Of a stretch of DNA of 64,000 bases, positions 33,913 to 44,917 are shown one piece after another. The stretch lies in NCBI RefSeq assembly GCF_022539665.2, contig NC_081340.1, forward strand, positions 6,881,357 through 6,945,356. Direction: 5' to 3'. The number at the start of each line of letters is the position of its first letter. Position 1 is the first letter of the stretch. The stretch is from Daphnia carinata (lineage: Eukaryota; Arthropoda; Branchiopoda; Diplostraca; Daphniidae). The notes beneath the pieces were generated by a model, which had not been told where the DNA came from, searched no databases, and saw only the letters and a program-made list of their open reading frames with translations. The position numbers and the translations under genes were made by a program.

Positions 33913-34570
33913 TCTTGTGACACGCAAAACTAGATCAATCTGAAAGATACGCGGAAGTCGTATTGGCAAACAAGTCAACCAGATGTTCCAGTTATTTTTT
34001 TTTTTTTTGTAATCGTGATCGTGTTAACGATATACTCTCCATTCTTCTTTTACTGGTGGATTCCGGTTTTAACATGACCCTACGCTCGTGTCAGAATACG
34101 TTTTTGGGAAAGTGGGAAAACTCCGATTACTCATCTGGCATGATACGTTGACTGTAAAATATTCACAGCTATGTAATTTGGTCGCGACCGTAGCTTTTCT
34201 TAACATTAAACTTTGTAAATAAAGCTGGGAACTCGGAAAATTTGCATAAACCATTTTAGCTTATGCTAGTGTCAGAGACGGTAAGATTGATAAGATAATG
34301 CTTGTCCAGTCTTATCCCAATACAAAAGCGGCTCTGGGCACATGAGTGCGCCATAAATGAACACTTACAGCACAATCCTTCCCTTCCCCATCAGAAATAA
34401 ATTCAAGTTTCTTTGTTATTGTTGAGCCCTTATGTAACTTGCTGGATATCCACATCCGTTACAACTGATTCGCAAGAACTTGCACGTACGAAGCTCGTGA
34501 AAAGTTTTGGCAAATCGACCTCAAGCTCGATATACCTTCAGGCAGTTGTGGAGTGGTTTCGCAACACGTA
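33913..34570. other. Spacer upstream of GRS3
   Basis: No gene recognised; ends in the GRS3 promoter. Confidence 0.5.
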
Positions 34571-34577
34571 CAAGACG

Positions 34578-34612
34578 TATAAAAGCAGCTTTGCAAACCA
34601 CAGTTTGTCAGA
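34578..34612 (+). promoter_or_regulatory. Core promoter of GRS3
   Basis: TATAAAAG at 34578-34585 and GTCAGAC at 34607-34613, about 31 bases apart; the start codon follows at 34677 after a short leader. Confidence 0.75.
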
Positions 34613-34676
34613 CAACAGCTGAATTTTAGTTTTAACTACACCTAGCTTATAAACTAGCATTCCAAAATGTACAAGG

Positions 34677-35200
34677 TAAACTAAAAACTTTACTGCTCAT
34701 CTTTAAAAAATAAAAAATGTTTTACCATTGTTTTCTGTAAAATTGTAGGTGACGATTGCTCTCGCTCTTCTCTTGGCTACAGCCATGGCTATGCCACAGT
34801 TGGGTGGACATCGTCCTCTAGTTGGTAGTTTCGGTCAATTCCCTGGTTTCGGTAGGTTAAGAAAAAAAAACTTTTAAAGAAAACGAAAACTCCATATCAG
34901 AATATAAAGGTTCCTCGTAATAGCTCATTATGTTTTAAACAGGTGGTACTGGAAGCGGTGCTGGTGCTGGAACTGGTAACGCTGGACCAGGGGGTGTTTC
35001 TGCATCAGGCGTAAGATATTGTTCATCCGTATTTGTAGCAAAACTGTGATTAATGACAATGATTTCTCTAGGTCGGCATCTCGAGTGCTTCGAACGGAGG
35101 ACTCGCCACAGGTACCGGTACTGGAACTGCGTCGCTTAACGCCTTTACAGGCCAAGCTTCAGCAACTGGCCAAGGAAGTGGAAGCAGTGTTGGAAAATAA
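34677..35200 (+). CDS. GRS3: small secreted Gly-rich protein
   Basis: Exons 34677-34685 (MYK), 34749-34851, 34943-35010 and 35072-35200; phases 0, 1, 0; 102 residues. Signal peptide VTIALALLLATAMAMPQ, then a short linker (LGGHRPLVGSFGQFPGFG). The module follows: [18 protein letters not shown] and VGISSASNGGLATGTGTGTA to GSSVGK. The mature protein has no Cys and only a few charged residues. AATAAA at 35292 can serve as polyadenylation signal. A standard, intact member of the array; no known domain recognised. Confidence 0.9.
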
Positions 35201-36483
35201 GCTAAACATTGCCACGGTTTCTCTGAACATGCACACAAATTTTGTTTTCGATGTTACTTTTTTTTTCCTTTTTACCTGATTAAGTTTTGTCAATAAACTG
35301 TTATTTCATATCAAATAACCTTTTTCATCACCAGTGGAAACTGATTTGATAAAGTCAATGACACTCCAGGCTGCCTGATCTGTCAATGAAAAGAAACATG
35401 AGAAGCAAGAAAGCTTTCAAATTAGCCAAAAAAATAATTTTTTACCTGCAAACTGTCGGTTGGTTGCTTAAACAATGAAACAGAGAAGTCGTGGACAAAA
35501 AGTAACAGATGACAAACCCATAGGTCATTCACTTTCAGTATTAAGCTACCCTGAACACGAACACCTACTGTCCCATGGGAGAAGCATTGAACATTCGATT
35601 GAGAACAAAAGTTCCGATTCACATTTATCCTCTATAATGCATGCATAAATTATTTTATATTCAAGTTGTATAAACTAAGCGTTAACAGGACAAAGTGGCT
35701 GGAAAAACGAAAACTTGTTGGAAATGTCGACCACGTTGCAAAGTCGACTGTAGTTGTAGGTGCCACTGGCAAGAAAGCTAAAGTTATTATGGATGGGTGG
35801 CTCTAATTTCATAGAGACGCATCAATTGGCATATGATGCGTAGGCGTCGTAAAGGTTTTTCGTTTCAGATAGAAGTTCACCAAATAGTGAGTTGGGAATT
35901 AACAGCTTCACTTAGATTTGTAATACCCTGGATTTTCCAAGATCAAAATGGCAGCCATCGAAGTTCAACTAATATCCTGTCAGATTGGCAGTGCTAGACC
36001 CAAAGAAAGCTTGACTGTTGTCAAATCTAAAGACATCGTATGTCATCAGAGAAGCTAAATCTGCAAATAATACCTGAAGTACAATTAAAAAAAACGTTCC
36101 TTTAAGCCTTTGCGGTAAATGCATAGCAGGATAATAAACGATTTAATTCCGTTTATGCTTATCCAATATTTGGCAATCTACGTTTGATTAACATCAGGTC
36201 TGCAGGGACGATCGCCATCGTTTTACTACAAATTAACAATGCAAATTGGTGGTTAAAGCAGGTTAGGCGTGGCTAGATTACGAAGCAGCAATCGCTTCAT
36301 GTATTCAAGCATAATTCCAGTTGATGAACCTGTCTTAGTATGTTGTATAGGCAAATTGAGAAGAACATGGGCTAGTCATTGCGTGATGATGATGGAAAAA
36401 ACGCGAAACCTGAAGCCAAGGTGACGCTGCCCTCCAGCGTTCCGAACGCTAGTCACGCGGTATATCTATTGGATTTCTCACCG
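35201..36483. other. Spacer between GRS3 and GRS4
   Basis: No gene recognised. AATAAA at 35292-35297 belongs to GRS3. The remainder has no structure that I can name. Confidence 0.5.
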
Positions 36484-36520
36484 TATAAAAAGACGTCGGT
36501 CCCAGTTGCCAAGTCAAACC
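36484..36520 (+). promoter_or_regulatory. Core promoter of GRS4
   Basis: TATAAAAA at 36484-36491, with CAAGTCAAAC about 26-32 bases downstream in the start-site position; ATG at 36575. Confidence 0.65.
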
Positions 36521-36574
36521 ATAGCTGAATTTCAATCTTAGCTATTCATTCACTAAAGCAGCTAACACTCCATA

Positions 36575-37074
36575 ATGTACAAGGTAAACTTAAAAATTGA
36601 TGCAATGTTGGCCATAAAACTGTGAACATTTTTAGTTGTATAATAAGCTAAATATATTTACCATCAATCTCAGGTCACTCTTGTTCTCGCTCTTCTCTTG
36701 GCTGTTGCCATTGCTAGACCTCAATTTGGAAACCGTCCTTTCGGCTTCCAGCAATTCGGTAAGTTTATCACCGTCTTCTTCTCTATTTCCAAATTTAAAA
36801 ACCAAACCCATTTAGGCACTGGAAGTGGCGCTGGAGCTGGAACTGGTAACGCTGGACCCGGAGGAGTATCTGCATCAGGCGTAAGAAATACTATAAGTTT
36901 ACTTACGTGATGACATTTTAACATTGAAATGAAATTTTTAATCAGGTTGGCATCTCGAGCGCACAGGGCGGCGGATTCGGCACTGGTTCCGGCACTGGAA
37001 CCGCCCACCTCAACCTCTTCTCTGGTCAAGCTGGAGCCACTGGTCAAGGAAGCGGAAGCAGCGCCGGAAAATAA
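36575..37074 (+). CDS. GRS4: small secreted Gly-rich protein
   Basis: Exons 36575-36583 (MYK), 36674-36758, 36816-36880 and 36946-37074; phases agree; 95 residues, the shortest linker of the array (FGNRPFGFQQFG). Signal peptide VTLVLALLLAVAIARPQ. Module exon 3 is 65 nt, one codon shorter than the usual 68. The last exon codes [20 protein letters not shown] to GSSAGK, a close match to GRS6. Predicted extracellular; function unknown. Confidence 0.9.
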
Positions 37075-38870
37075 ACTTGCATCAAGCTGGGACTGTGTTC
37101 TTTCCAACATTGTTATTGTTTAACATACCTGATTTTTTTTTTTAGATACATGCCTGTGTTTCTTTATCAAAAATACATTTGCCTATAAAAGCAACTTTAA
37201 TATTTTGTTTTACTGCTAATGGTGACGTAAGTAAGATCTACTCACCCATAAACATAACATTCATAAAATGAGTAAAAAAAAAAATGCATCAGCTGAGTGC
37301 TACACTTTCACGAACGTGAAACGTTTCACTGATTACAATAATTCGACTTATTCAAAAGAATCATGACGCATGTTTCTTTCCTGCAGAATATGCAAAACAA
37401 GTTATTATCATTCTATAGCTTACGCCCCTGTAAACACGAGCCGTAACAATGATTTTAAGGGTAGCGAATAGCGTGAAAAAGCATTTCTAGATAAACTGGC
37501 GATAGTCCAATATTATTATTTAACCGGCTATAAACTGCCCGAGCTCCGGTAGTTGACCTTTCCTACCTTGAAACACGTTGGACTGCATCCAATTCTTTCC
37601 TATTCACGTTTTTCTTCAGGCAGTCACGACCGATGGCCTTCAATCGCAGTCCATCTAACAAGAAAAATCACTTAGCAAGCCCACCCATCGCAAAATAATA
37701 GTAAATATATTTAATTTCAGCGAATCACGTGTGTTTAGCTATATTCCTCCGGCTCATGCGCTACGACGTAAACATTTACTAGTTGTAGAACTGCATGCTG
37801 TTTTACGATGGCGTTTTAGATTAATTCCAAGAAATTTTAGTTGCGCTCGTTTGTTGTCGTGTTCTTCAAGGTTAGCCCTATTTTCTCAAGGTTAGCGCAT
37901 TGTTTTGCTACCGTACAAGGAACATGATTTGTTTTCCCCTTTGCGTCCAGTATGGAACGCCCATGTCTTTTTAGTCTATCGCGGTTTTACTAGTCATATC
38001 GGCTGGGAAAAACCCAACAAAACTCCATGAGAATGGCCCAGTCAAGGACGTTATTTCCTCACGTAAATAGAACAGACATGTAAGAAAAAAAAAGGAAAAT
38101 TTAAATAAAAGGATTACTTTATCAGTTTCTATACTTCCCAACTAAGTGCGCGCGATTCTTGCATAACTATCCGATGAACCAGCTCTTTTCTTTCTTTTCC
38201 AAATGGCTTTTCTGGCCAAGCTCTTCCTTTGTTTATGGTCGAGGATCCCACATGGCAACAAGAAACGTCAACAAAAATCGCTATTGATGTCATGACATTG
38301 AACTGTTGCTTTGATGCCGTGCAAAGGTGGATGAGCTCTAGTCCATCACTGTCAGCCAAAAAAAAAAAACAACGGGCGTGTTTGTAATTTCACGTAGGCT
38401 ATCTTTTGTTGTTTGAACTGAGGTCAATCCTTTACTATTCCAACAGTGTCATTGCCTCGATGTATTCGTTGCGTTAAAAGGACGCAGTCGGTAGGTTTGT
38501 AAAACTCCAAAGCCAGTTTTTTCACAGTGGACAATCCGGTTTGTAACTAGACTTGAAATGTCGGTTTGTAAAACATCAATTGATAATTTCTCAGAGTTCC
38601 ACAGGGGGGAATTACGCCGGAAATCCAAACCTTATTATTAGAGACAATCCATCAAAAGGTAACTTTTCCTTTTGTGAAATTGTCGGTTGATTGCAACATC
38701 AGACTACCAGAGGGAAATTCCGGTGCAATTTTCTTTAAAATGGTAAATCCAAACTTCTTTTGGAAATCTGCCAACAGAAAAAAAAAACAAACAAAACAAA
38801 CTGTTTGTATACATACGCAAGCACATGTCGCTTGAGGCAAAACGACAAGGCCAGGTAGACAAACAGGCGT
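37075..38870. other. Spacer between GRS4 and GRS5
   Basis: No gene recognised. Two direct copies of TCAAGGTTAGC (37866-37876 and 37886-37896, 20 bp apart) resemble nuclear-receptor monomer half-sites of the FTZ-F1/ERR type. Confidence 0.5.
37866..37896 (+). promoter_or_regulatory. Pair of nuclear-receptor-like half-sites
   Basis: TCAAGGTTAGC occurs twice in the same orientation with starts exactly 20 bp apart. The core TCAAGGTTA resembles the extended half-site bound by FTZ-F1 or ERR-type receptors (TCAAGGTCA) with one mismatch. Regulation of the flanking array genes is inference. Confidence 0.3.
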
Positions 38871-38874
38871 GAGC

Positions 38875-38906
38875 TATAAAATGGATTCTTCATCTTGTGG
38901 TCCAGT
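38875..38906 (+). promoter_or_regulatory. Core promoter of GRS5
   Basis: TATAAAAT at 38875-38882 and CCAGT at 38902-38906, about 29 bases apart; ATG at 38979. Confidence 0.65.
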
Positions 38907-38978
38907 ACCAGACTCCCAACGATTTCCATTAGACAACAACCTCGTCCACAAACAATCCATACCTCTCTAAAAAAAAAA

Positions 38979-39707
38979 ATGAACAAGGTATAATTGGACG
39001 TAACTGGTTTTACACTTTTAATTAAACTTTTCCTTTGCTATGTCATAGATGATTACCATCACGCTGTGCGCTGTTCTCGCTGTGGTTACTGCTCGTCCTC
39101 AAGTGTTCCAAGGTGATGCTTTATAGTACAATATTGACATTATTTTGGCTTTAGCTTATAATTACTTGAACCTATGGGTAAGTCACAGCGTTAAAAAAAT
39201 GTTAATGGAATTTAAATTTACGTTTTGCAGCAACTGGAACTGGCTCAGGCTTTGGAACTGGTGGTAATCCTTTGTTTGGAAATGGAGCTGCTCCTCTTTT
39301 AGGTGGGGCTGGAGTTCTCCCAGTACAGCCAGGTGGCCAACTAGCTTTCCCTGGTTTGAATTGTAAGACACCAAACTCATAAAATGTGCCGTTCAAATTT
39401 TTAAAACTAATATTTGTTTGGTTTTTTGTTTCAATTACATAGTTGGTACGGGATCCGGAGCTGGAGCTGGAACGGGTAGCGCTGGTCCTGGAGGAGTGTC
39501 AGCTTCAGGGGTAAGACATCAATAGAAGGCATTTATGAGAAAGTATTGAAATTTCATGGATATACCATTCTATTGTAGGTTGGCATTGCGAGCGCACAGG
39601 ACGGCGGGGCTGCAACTGGATCTGGAACAGGCACGGCCGCTTTGGATCTCCTAAGTGGACAAGCAGCAGCAACTGGTACTGGCAGCGGTAGCAGCGTCGG
39701 AAAATAA
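38979..39707 (+). CDS. GRS5: five-exon secreted Gly-rich protein
   Basis: Exons 38979-38987 (MNK), 39049-39112, 39231-39362, 39443-39510 and 39579-39707; phases agree; 133 residues. Signal peptide MITITLCAVLAVVTARPQ ends exon 2 early (VFQ). An extra 132-nt exon then supplies a linker starting ATGTGSGFGTG and including APLLGGAGVLP. The module follows ([45 protein letters not shown], ending GSSVGK). GRS8 has the same extra exon and the same LDLLSGQA, so the two form a subfamily. AATAAA at 39803. Predicted extracellular; function unknown. Confidence 0.9.
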
Positions 39708-40590
39708 ACTCCGTTATTTCTAAGTCATTTCTTCGGCAATCACTGTGTGACGCACATTGAATATTTGTTAATCACTTCTCATTTCGAAAATTGTTTGACC
39801 TCAATAAATTTGTAGCCTGATATTGGGCAAGTTAAATTTTTCTATCGTTTTCTTGCTTTCTCGGAGTCCTAAAACAAAAATGCATAAATCAGGAATATTA
39901 CGAATTGTAAAGTATCAGGATTAAGGCAATTAAATTAGTAACAGGATTTTGCTATATATAGTTAATTCTAAAAAAGAGATAATTGATAATGATCTAATCT
40001 TAGCGCATTGGAAACTAAATATGAAGCTCAAACAAATTTCACTCGTCTGTGTTGTAACTTGCTAGGTTTCTTCTTAAAAGTACGGCACTAAAAATATAGC
40101 CTTAGCAACACAATGACTTGGAATTAATTTGGCAGTTATGTCAGCTTTCTCTGGTCGTCCTCGTCGACCATGTCATCAGGGACGTTTAACAGTTAATGGG
40201 TACCTTACCACTAGGGGCATATGTTGACAAGCGCCACCTTTTTTGGTAAACTAATGCAAATGGACAAGTCAGCTATCTGTTCTGCCTTGAACCTTTATGT
40301 TTGAACAGATTCGACCTCGAAACACTTGCTAGTTCAATTAACATCTGTTCCCTCATTTGGCGCTAATTTATCCGTTCCGCTGATAAACCCCAAATAGCAC
40401 AAAGTCCGTTGAATGGGTTTTTCCACGTCTCCAGTAAAATCAAAGATTTTATGGACTACAATTGCTACTGGCGAATTCGAAGAACTGGTGTCAAGGATGG
40501 CTCATGCCAGGGTGACACTCATGACCATGGGCTCGACGCTGATTTGCTTTCCAGCTTTTCTGGTTTGGTCTGGTCTGGTCAGCAGGGCTC
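39708..40590. other. Spacer between GRS5 and GRS6
   Basis: AATAAA at 39803-39808 serves GRS5. No other feature recognised until the GRS6 promoter. Confidence 0.5.
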
Positions 40591-40594
40591 TCCC

Positions 40595-40630
40595 TATAAA
40601 AAGCAAGTCGGCGGGCAACTACCAGTCAGA
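40595..40630 (+). promoter_or_regulatory. Core promoter of GRS6
   Basis: TATAAAAA at 40595-40602 and CCAGTCAGACGAC about 28-34 bases downstream, the same GTCAGAC motif as in the GRS3 promoter. Confidence 0.75.
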
Positions 40631-40688
40631 CGACAACTGAACGTTAACTTCTTAGCTACCTAATCAGCCAGAAAAGCTACATTTAGAA

Positions 40689-41257
40689 ATGTACAAGGTA
40701 GTCATGATTTGAGCTAAAAAAGTACAAAAATAAGACTTTGTAGTTATTCCTTACTTTAGATGCAATTTATGCAATAGCATTTTAACTTCTTTTGCAGGTT
40801 ACTTTGACTCTTGCTCTTCTCCTGGCTGTTGCCTTGGCCAGGCCACAGTTTGGTGGATTCCAGCAGCCAGGTTTTGGTGGGTTCCAACAGCCAGGCTTTG
40901 GATTCCCAGGCTTCGGTAAAAAAAAAATTCTGTTTCATTAAGTTTTTGTCAAACTGAAATATGACCTCCCTCTTTGCTTGTCATAATCTCAAACAGGTGG
41001 TACTGGAAGTGGTGCTGGAGCCGGAACTGGTAATGCTGGGCCAGGAGGAGTTTCTGCATCAGGAGTATAATACATATTTTACTGTCAAACATCTGAGACA
41101 AGTTACTAATTATAACATTTGATTACAGGTTGGCATTTCAAGCGCACAGAACGGTGGAGTCGGTACTGGTTCCGGTACTGGAACAGCTCACCTCAACGTT
41201 TTCACAGGCCAGGCTGGAGCAACTGGCCAAGGAAGTGGAAGCAGTGCCGGTAAATAA
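40689..41257 (+). CDS. GRS6: small secreted Gly-rich protein
   Basis: Exons 40689-40697 (MYK), 40798-40915, 40997-41064 and 41129-41257; phases agree; 107 residues. Signal peptide VTLTLALLLAVALARPQ, linker with two GGFQQPGF units, then [18 protein letters not shown] and [20 protein letters not shown] to GSSAGK. The donor after exon 3 is GTATAA rather than the GTAAGA found in most paralogues, probably weaker. Intact member of the array; function unknown. Confidence 0.9.
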
Positions 41258-41780
41258 GTCAGCATTCATCCTCTAAAGTCACTTCACGAGCACCACTGAT
41301 CAACCCAACATACATCGATCTTGAATTTTGTTTTCGCTTTTGTTTGTTTTCTCTTGTTGTTTGACTTTGTGTTTGACCGTGGTTGTTAATACAGCAGTAA
41401 CCCAGTACGATACTGCCTAGACTTTCTTGATTACACTTACACACGTGAATGACAAACAATAATGCTATGAAATGGGAGCTGCACTATTTTAATTAAATGA
41501 CAGATCGATCTCAAATGCCAGACGAACCCACGATGAGTTTCATTTCGTTTTTTAGGCTTCTGACGTTGATTCTATATAATTCCGGTTTCAGCTGGAAAGC
41601 TCTCAACAATACTGCATGTAAGATGTAGCTTTCTCTGACACGAATCTTAACTCCGAAGTCTCTTTACACACATTTAATGGAACATTGGACTAAAAAGGAT
41701 TCTGACAATAGAAATCGTTTTTACCTTTTAAAGAGTTTTATTGAATCGGTGGAAAAACTTTTCATGCCGCTCCTAGACTA
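41258..41780. other. Spacer between GRS6 and GRS7
   Basis: No gene or repeat recognised. Confidence 0.5.
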
Positions 41781-41787
41781 GCCAGCC

Positions 41788-41795
41788 TTTATATT
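41788..41795 (+). promoter_or_regulatory. Weak TATA-like site of GRS7
   Basis: TTTATATT lies 82 bases before the ATG. It is a poorer TATA box than those of the paralogues and no clear GTCAG follows at the usual distance. Confidence 0.4.
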
Positions 41796-41869
41796 GGGGG
41801 GAAACCATCGTGTCACACCATATCCATTTCTCCAACAACAAGCCAACCAAGCACACGCTTTTATTCAAC

Positions 41870-42346
41870 ATGACTAAGGTAAAACGTTCTTTTAAACTAA
41901 AATACCAATTGTTTTTAATATATTAGAGTTCTTTGAAATAATTTTTCTGTAACAATGTAGTAACGTTCGGTTTGCCATTAAATGTAGATTTCCGCCATAT
42001 TGATTTTGTCCCTGTTGCTAGCAATTTGTTCTGCTAAACCAGCTCCTCAGTTCGGTGGATTTGGTGGATTTTTCGGTAAAATACTTTTCGTTTTTTGAGT
42101 AATCGTTCGTAAAGTAAGTTCCTAAAAACATGTCTACGATGTGAAATAATAGGCGGCAGTGGAACTGGTGCTGGAGCTGGAACAGGCAACGCAGGGCCTG
42201 GCGGAGTTTCTGCATCTGGAATCGCCATTTCCAGCGCTCAGAATGGCGGTTTTGGCACTGCTAGTGGAAGTGGAACTGCTTTCTCCAGTCCCTTTGGCCT
42301 AGCAGGAGCCACTGGGACAGGCCATGGATTCAGCTTTGGAAAATAA
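41870..42346 (+). CDS. GRS7: secreted Gly-rich protein lacking the module intron
   Basis: Exons 41870-41878 (MTK), 41988-42075 and 42153-42346; 96 residues. Signal peptide ISAILILSLLLAICSA, linker KPAPQFGGFGGFFG. The two module exons are fused: GVSASG runs straight into [12 protein letters not shown] without the GT...AG found at this point in all other members, so the intron is precisely absent. The segment FSSPFGLAGATG resembles only GRS1 (FIGPFGQAGATG), and both have the last part one codon shorter, which makes them sister types. Terminal GFSFGK departs from GSSxGK. Predicted extracellular; function unknown. Confidence 0.88.
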
Positions 42347-42904
42347 ACTTTACATTTCTTTAAATTTAAACTACCCAAAAAACCATGTACAGATAGTTAT
42401 TCATATATTCCATGCATCTGAAAGCGATTACACATTTATCAAACATTTTTCATTTCGTATTATTAATCGAAGAGTAAATGTTAGCGTTTAGCGTTAGACG
42501 AAGGCTTCAATCTAGGGCATTCTTTCTAAATTCAATTAGTATGATCAAATAATTAAACGAGTGATGAAAGACAAACTGTAATTGTATCCAGCATTGAAAG
42601 CTAACCCTAAGCTTTACTAACAGTATTATTATTAGTATGAATTTAAGAGGAAATAAAATTTAAAAACAAAAGCTGAAATGACAAAGTTGTACCGAGATAA
42701 CAGTTTATTGTAATTCTTAATAGTCACAAACAGGTGAAAACAAAGTGTTCGTATTTAAATGGCCTCAATTCTTGTTTATTTTAATTTTTTTACAAAATGT
42801 TGTTGCAATCTTTTGAGCTATTCTTGGTCATCCAAAACCAACACGTAAATGTGCTCATGATTAACTGTGTTTATGGATTCTTTATAGCTCCAAGTCCCTC
42901 ATAT
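42347..42904. other. Convergent intergenic region
   Basis: Lies between the 3' ends of GRS7 (plus) and the next small gene (minus). AT-rich, no further gene seen. Confidence 0.5.
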
Positions 42905-43305
42905 TCATTTACGAGAGGGTCTTCCTTGAGATACGCCCGTCTGAGCGGCGAAAAAAGTCTGGCCGGATGGATTTGTGTTTTGTTGGGCTGCAGCAAAAGA
43001 AGATACTCCGCCTGGGGGCGGCCTTGCGAAGCTGCCAGGCTGAACGTTAGGCACAGCCGAGTTGATGACAGCAAGAATAGCAGAGTTAACTATTCATTAA
43101 AATTAAAATTTTGTTATGACAAAAGAATGAAGTTTAATTTGTAGAAATTAGTTCTGCTGGGCTTACTGTCTTGTGGGGCAGCAGAGACCATGGCAACACC
43201 GAGAACTAGGAGGACGAACGCGAAGACCTGCAGAAAATAAAAAAAATTCAATTAAAACAAACGTACATTAACAGTCGGAAACTTTTGTTTCGTCTATACC
43301 TTCAT
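42905..43305 (-). CDS. Small secreted protein, unrecognised (83 residues)
   Basis: Minus-strand exons 43300-43305 (MK), 43167-43227 and 42905-43089 with GT-AG borders and matching phases. Exon 2 is a signal peptide, VFAFVLLVLGVAMVSAAPQD. The mature part starts INSAILAVINSAVPNVQPGS, continues with PPPGGVSSFAAAQQNTNPSG and ends SQGRPSRK. The PGGVSS...AAAQ stretch recalls PGGVSAS...SAQ of the Gly-rich module, but the rest is Ala/Gln/Ser rich rather than Gly rich. The tiny first exon, signal-peptide exon and phase-1 intron copy the array architecture. It sits inside the array on the opposite strand. Function unknown. Confidence 0.78.
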
Positions 43306-44815
43306 ATTTGATATTGTGAAAAGGAGCTGAGGCAAAAGTGGAGACTGTTGGTAGGTTGGATTGCAAGTGCTTAACTGGTCTGTCGTTCGGTTGTCCCGCA
43401 CCGTATTTGTAAGAGCCCCCAAGTCCCGGAGAGATGAGGGGAGGTGGCTTAACCGCCCTACACCGGTGCAAAGGGGAGGTAGAAACGGAAGGGCATGCCA
43501 AGGTTGTTTGTGCCACTTTTTTTGTCTTTTTTTCAAATTGAGGCGCAATTTACATAATTCTTCAGAGGATCAGTGGCATCAGTATAGCAACCTTGGCCGG
43601 CAATGACAAAATGACATTTAATCAATTTCTCCCCAAAAAGTTGGTGGTTAGAACCAGTTTCGCCTTGAGAGAGTTTTTTTTTTAAATTTTCACCATGGAA
43701 AAACCATCATATGATTTTCCATTTTTCTACTCGGAGTCCAATTTCTAAAAATGGCGAAGACCCTCTTTTGGAATCGCCTATCAAAGACGGCACAATCTCA
43801 TTTGTTTACGATGTCTCATTTGAAACAAAAAAAACTGCCATATTTGGATACAACACAATGCCCCTCACAGCACAGTCGATAGATTAGCAGAAAGGCGAAA
43901 GCTACCGGGAGTGCTGTTCCATTAAACAACCACGTAGATGGTTAATCGATTCCTAGAACTTTTTCCCGCAGTCTGCAATGAACCAAAACAACTACAAAAA
44001 AACACGTCTTTAATTTATTGCGATCTGTTTTTGTTGGTTTAAGGAAACGAATTGCGACATTTGTTAGAAGACTAATAACTGGAAAGTATGTCCGCCAAAC
44101 AAAACAAAAAAAATGAGGAGTCATTGAACGCGGTTCGTAACATTCGCAAACCTGATTTTTGGCTGGTGAAAGGCTATTACTCCATAACGATGAATGATGG
44201 CGAAATTTTGCTGTCACCTTTCATTTCGCATGATTGCCCATCTCAACACATCCGCTCCAAGGATAACAATTAACTTTCTCGAACTGCGAAAAGAAACGAA
44301 CGAATCAAAGTTAATGCGCTTTCTTGGCTCTGTCAGAACACATTAAGTTTCTCCCTCAAGTCCGTTGTACCATCCAAACGTTCAAGGCAATCTAATTCGA
44401 TTTGCTATAATACTACGCACTTGCACAGCTCTCCTAGAACTCGGTACGCCATCGCCTAAGTCCACGCTCTTGTCCAAATTCTTGTCCAACCCACACTGAA
44501 CACCATCTAGTGAACAGGCACGCAGTTAAACAAGCAGATCTGTATTTCCCGTTTCCCATTGCATAATTTCTGTCCTTCAATTTTTCACGAAATCGACCGT
44601 TTATTTCGAAATCGCATAGAAAATTAGCCCACTTAATTGGGTGGAAAATCCCCGACGTACGTGCCAACACTGGTAAGCAACCCACCTGGAAGTGCGACTA
44701 AATTACATGTTTTTCTTGTACGTACCTCTTCTGTTGTCTTGAGGGAAAACCGTAAGCCAAAAGAGATTAGATGGATAAAAAAATTTTCCAGCTCTCGTTT
44801 TCAGGTGGAAATCTT
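43306..44815. other. Spacer between the minus-strand small gene and GRS8
   Basis: No gene that I can support. A 61-codon frame at 44088-44273 has no signal peptide, splice or promoter support. The region 43320-43420 must hold the divergent promoter of the small minus-strand gene; only an imperfect TATA (ACAAATAC on the minus strand) is seen. Confidence 0.5.
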
Positions 44816-44818
44816 GAG

Positions 44819-44826
44819 TATAAAAT
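44819..44826 (+). promoter_or_regulatory. TATA box of GRS8
   Basis: TATAAAAT lies 99 bases before the GRS8 start codon, at the usual distance for the array. Confidence 0.6.
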
Positions 44827-44917
44827 CGAATCACCATCATCACGTTCGACAGCAGACTTCCAAGTGATTTTCACTGTACAACAACTCCGTCGAATTCAGT
44901 CTAATAAAATCAAGAAA

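Noticed and set aside
44088-44273. 61-codon frame starting MSAKQNKKNEESLN
   Set aside because: No homology, no signal peptide although it lies among secreted-protein genes, and no core promoter.
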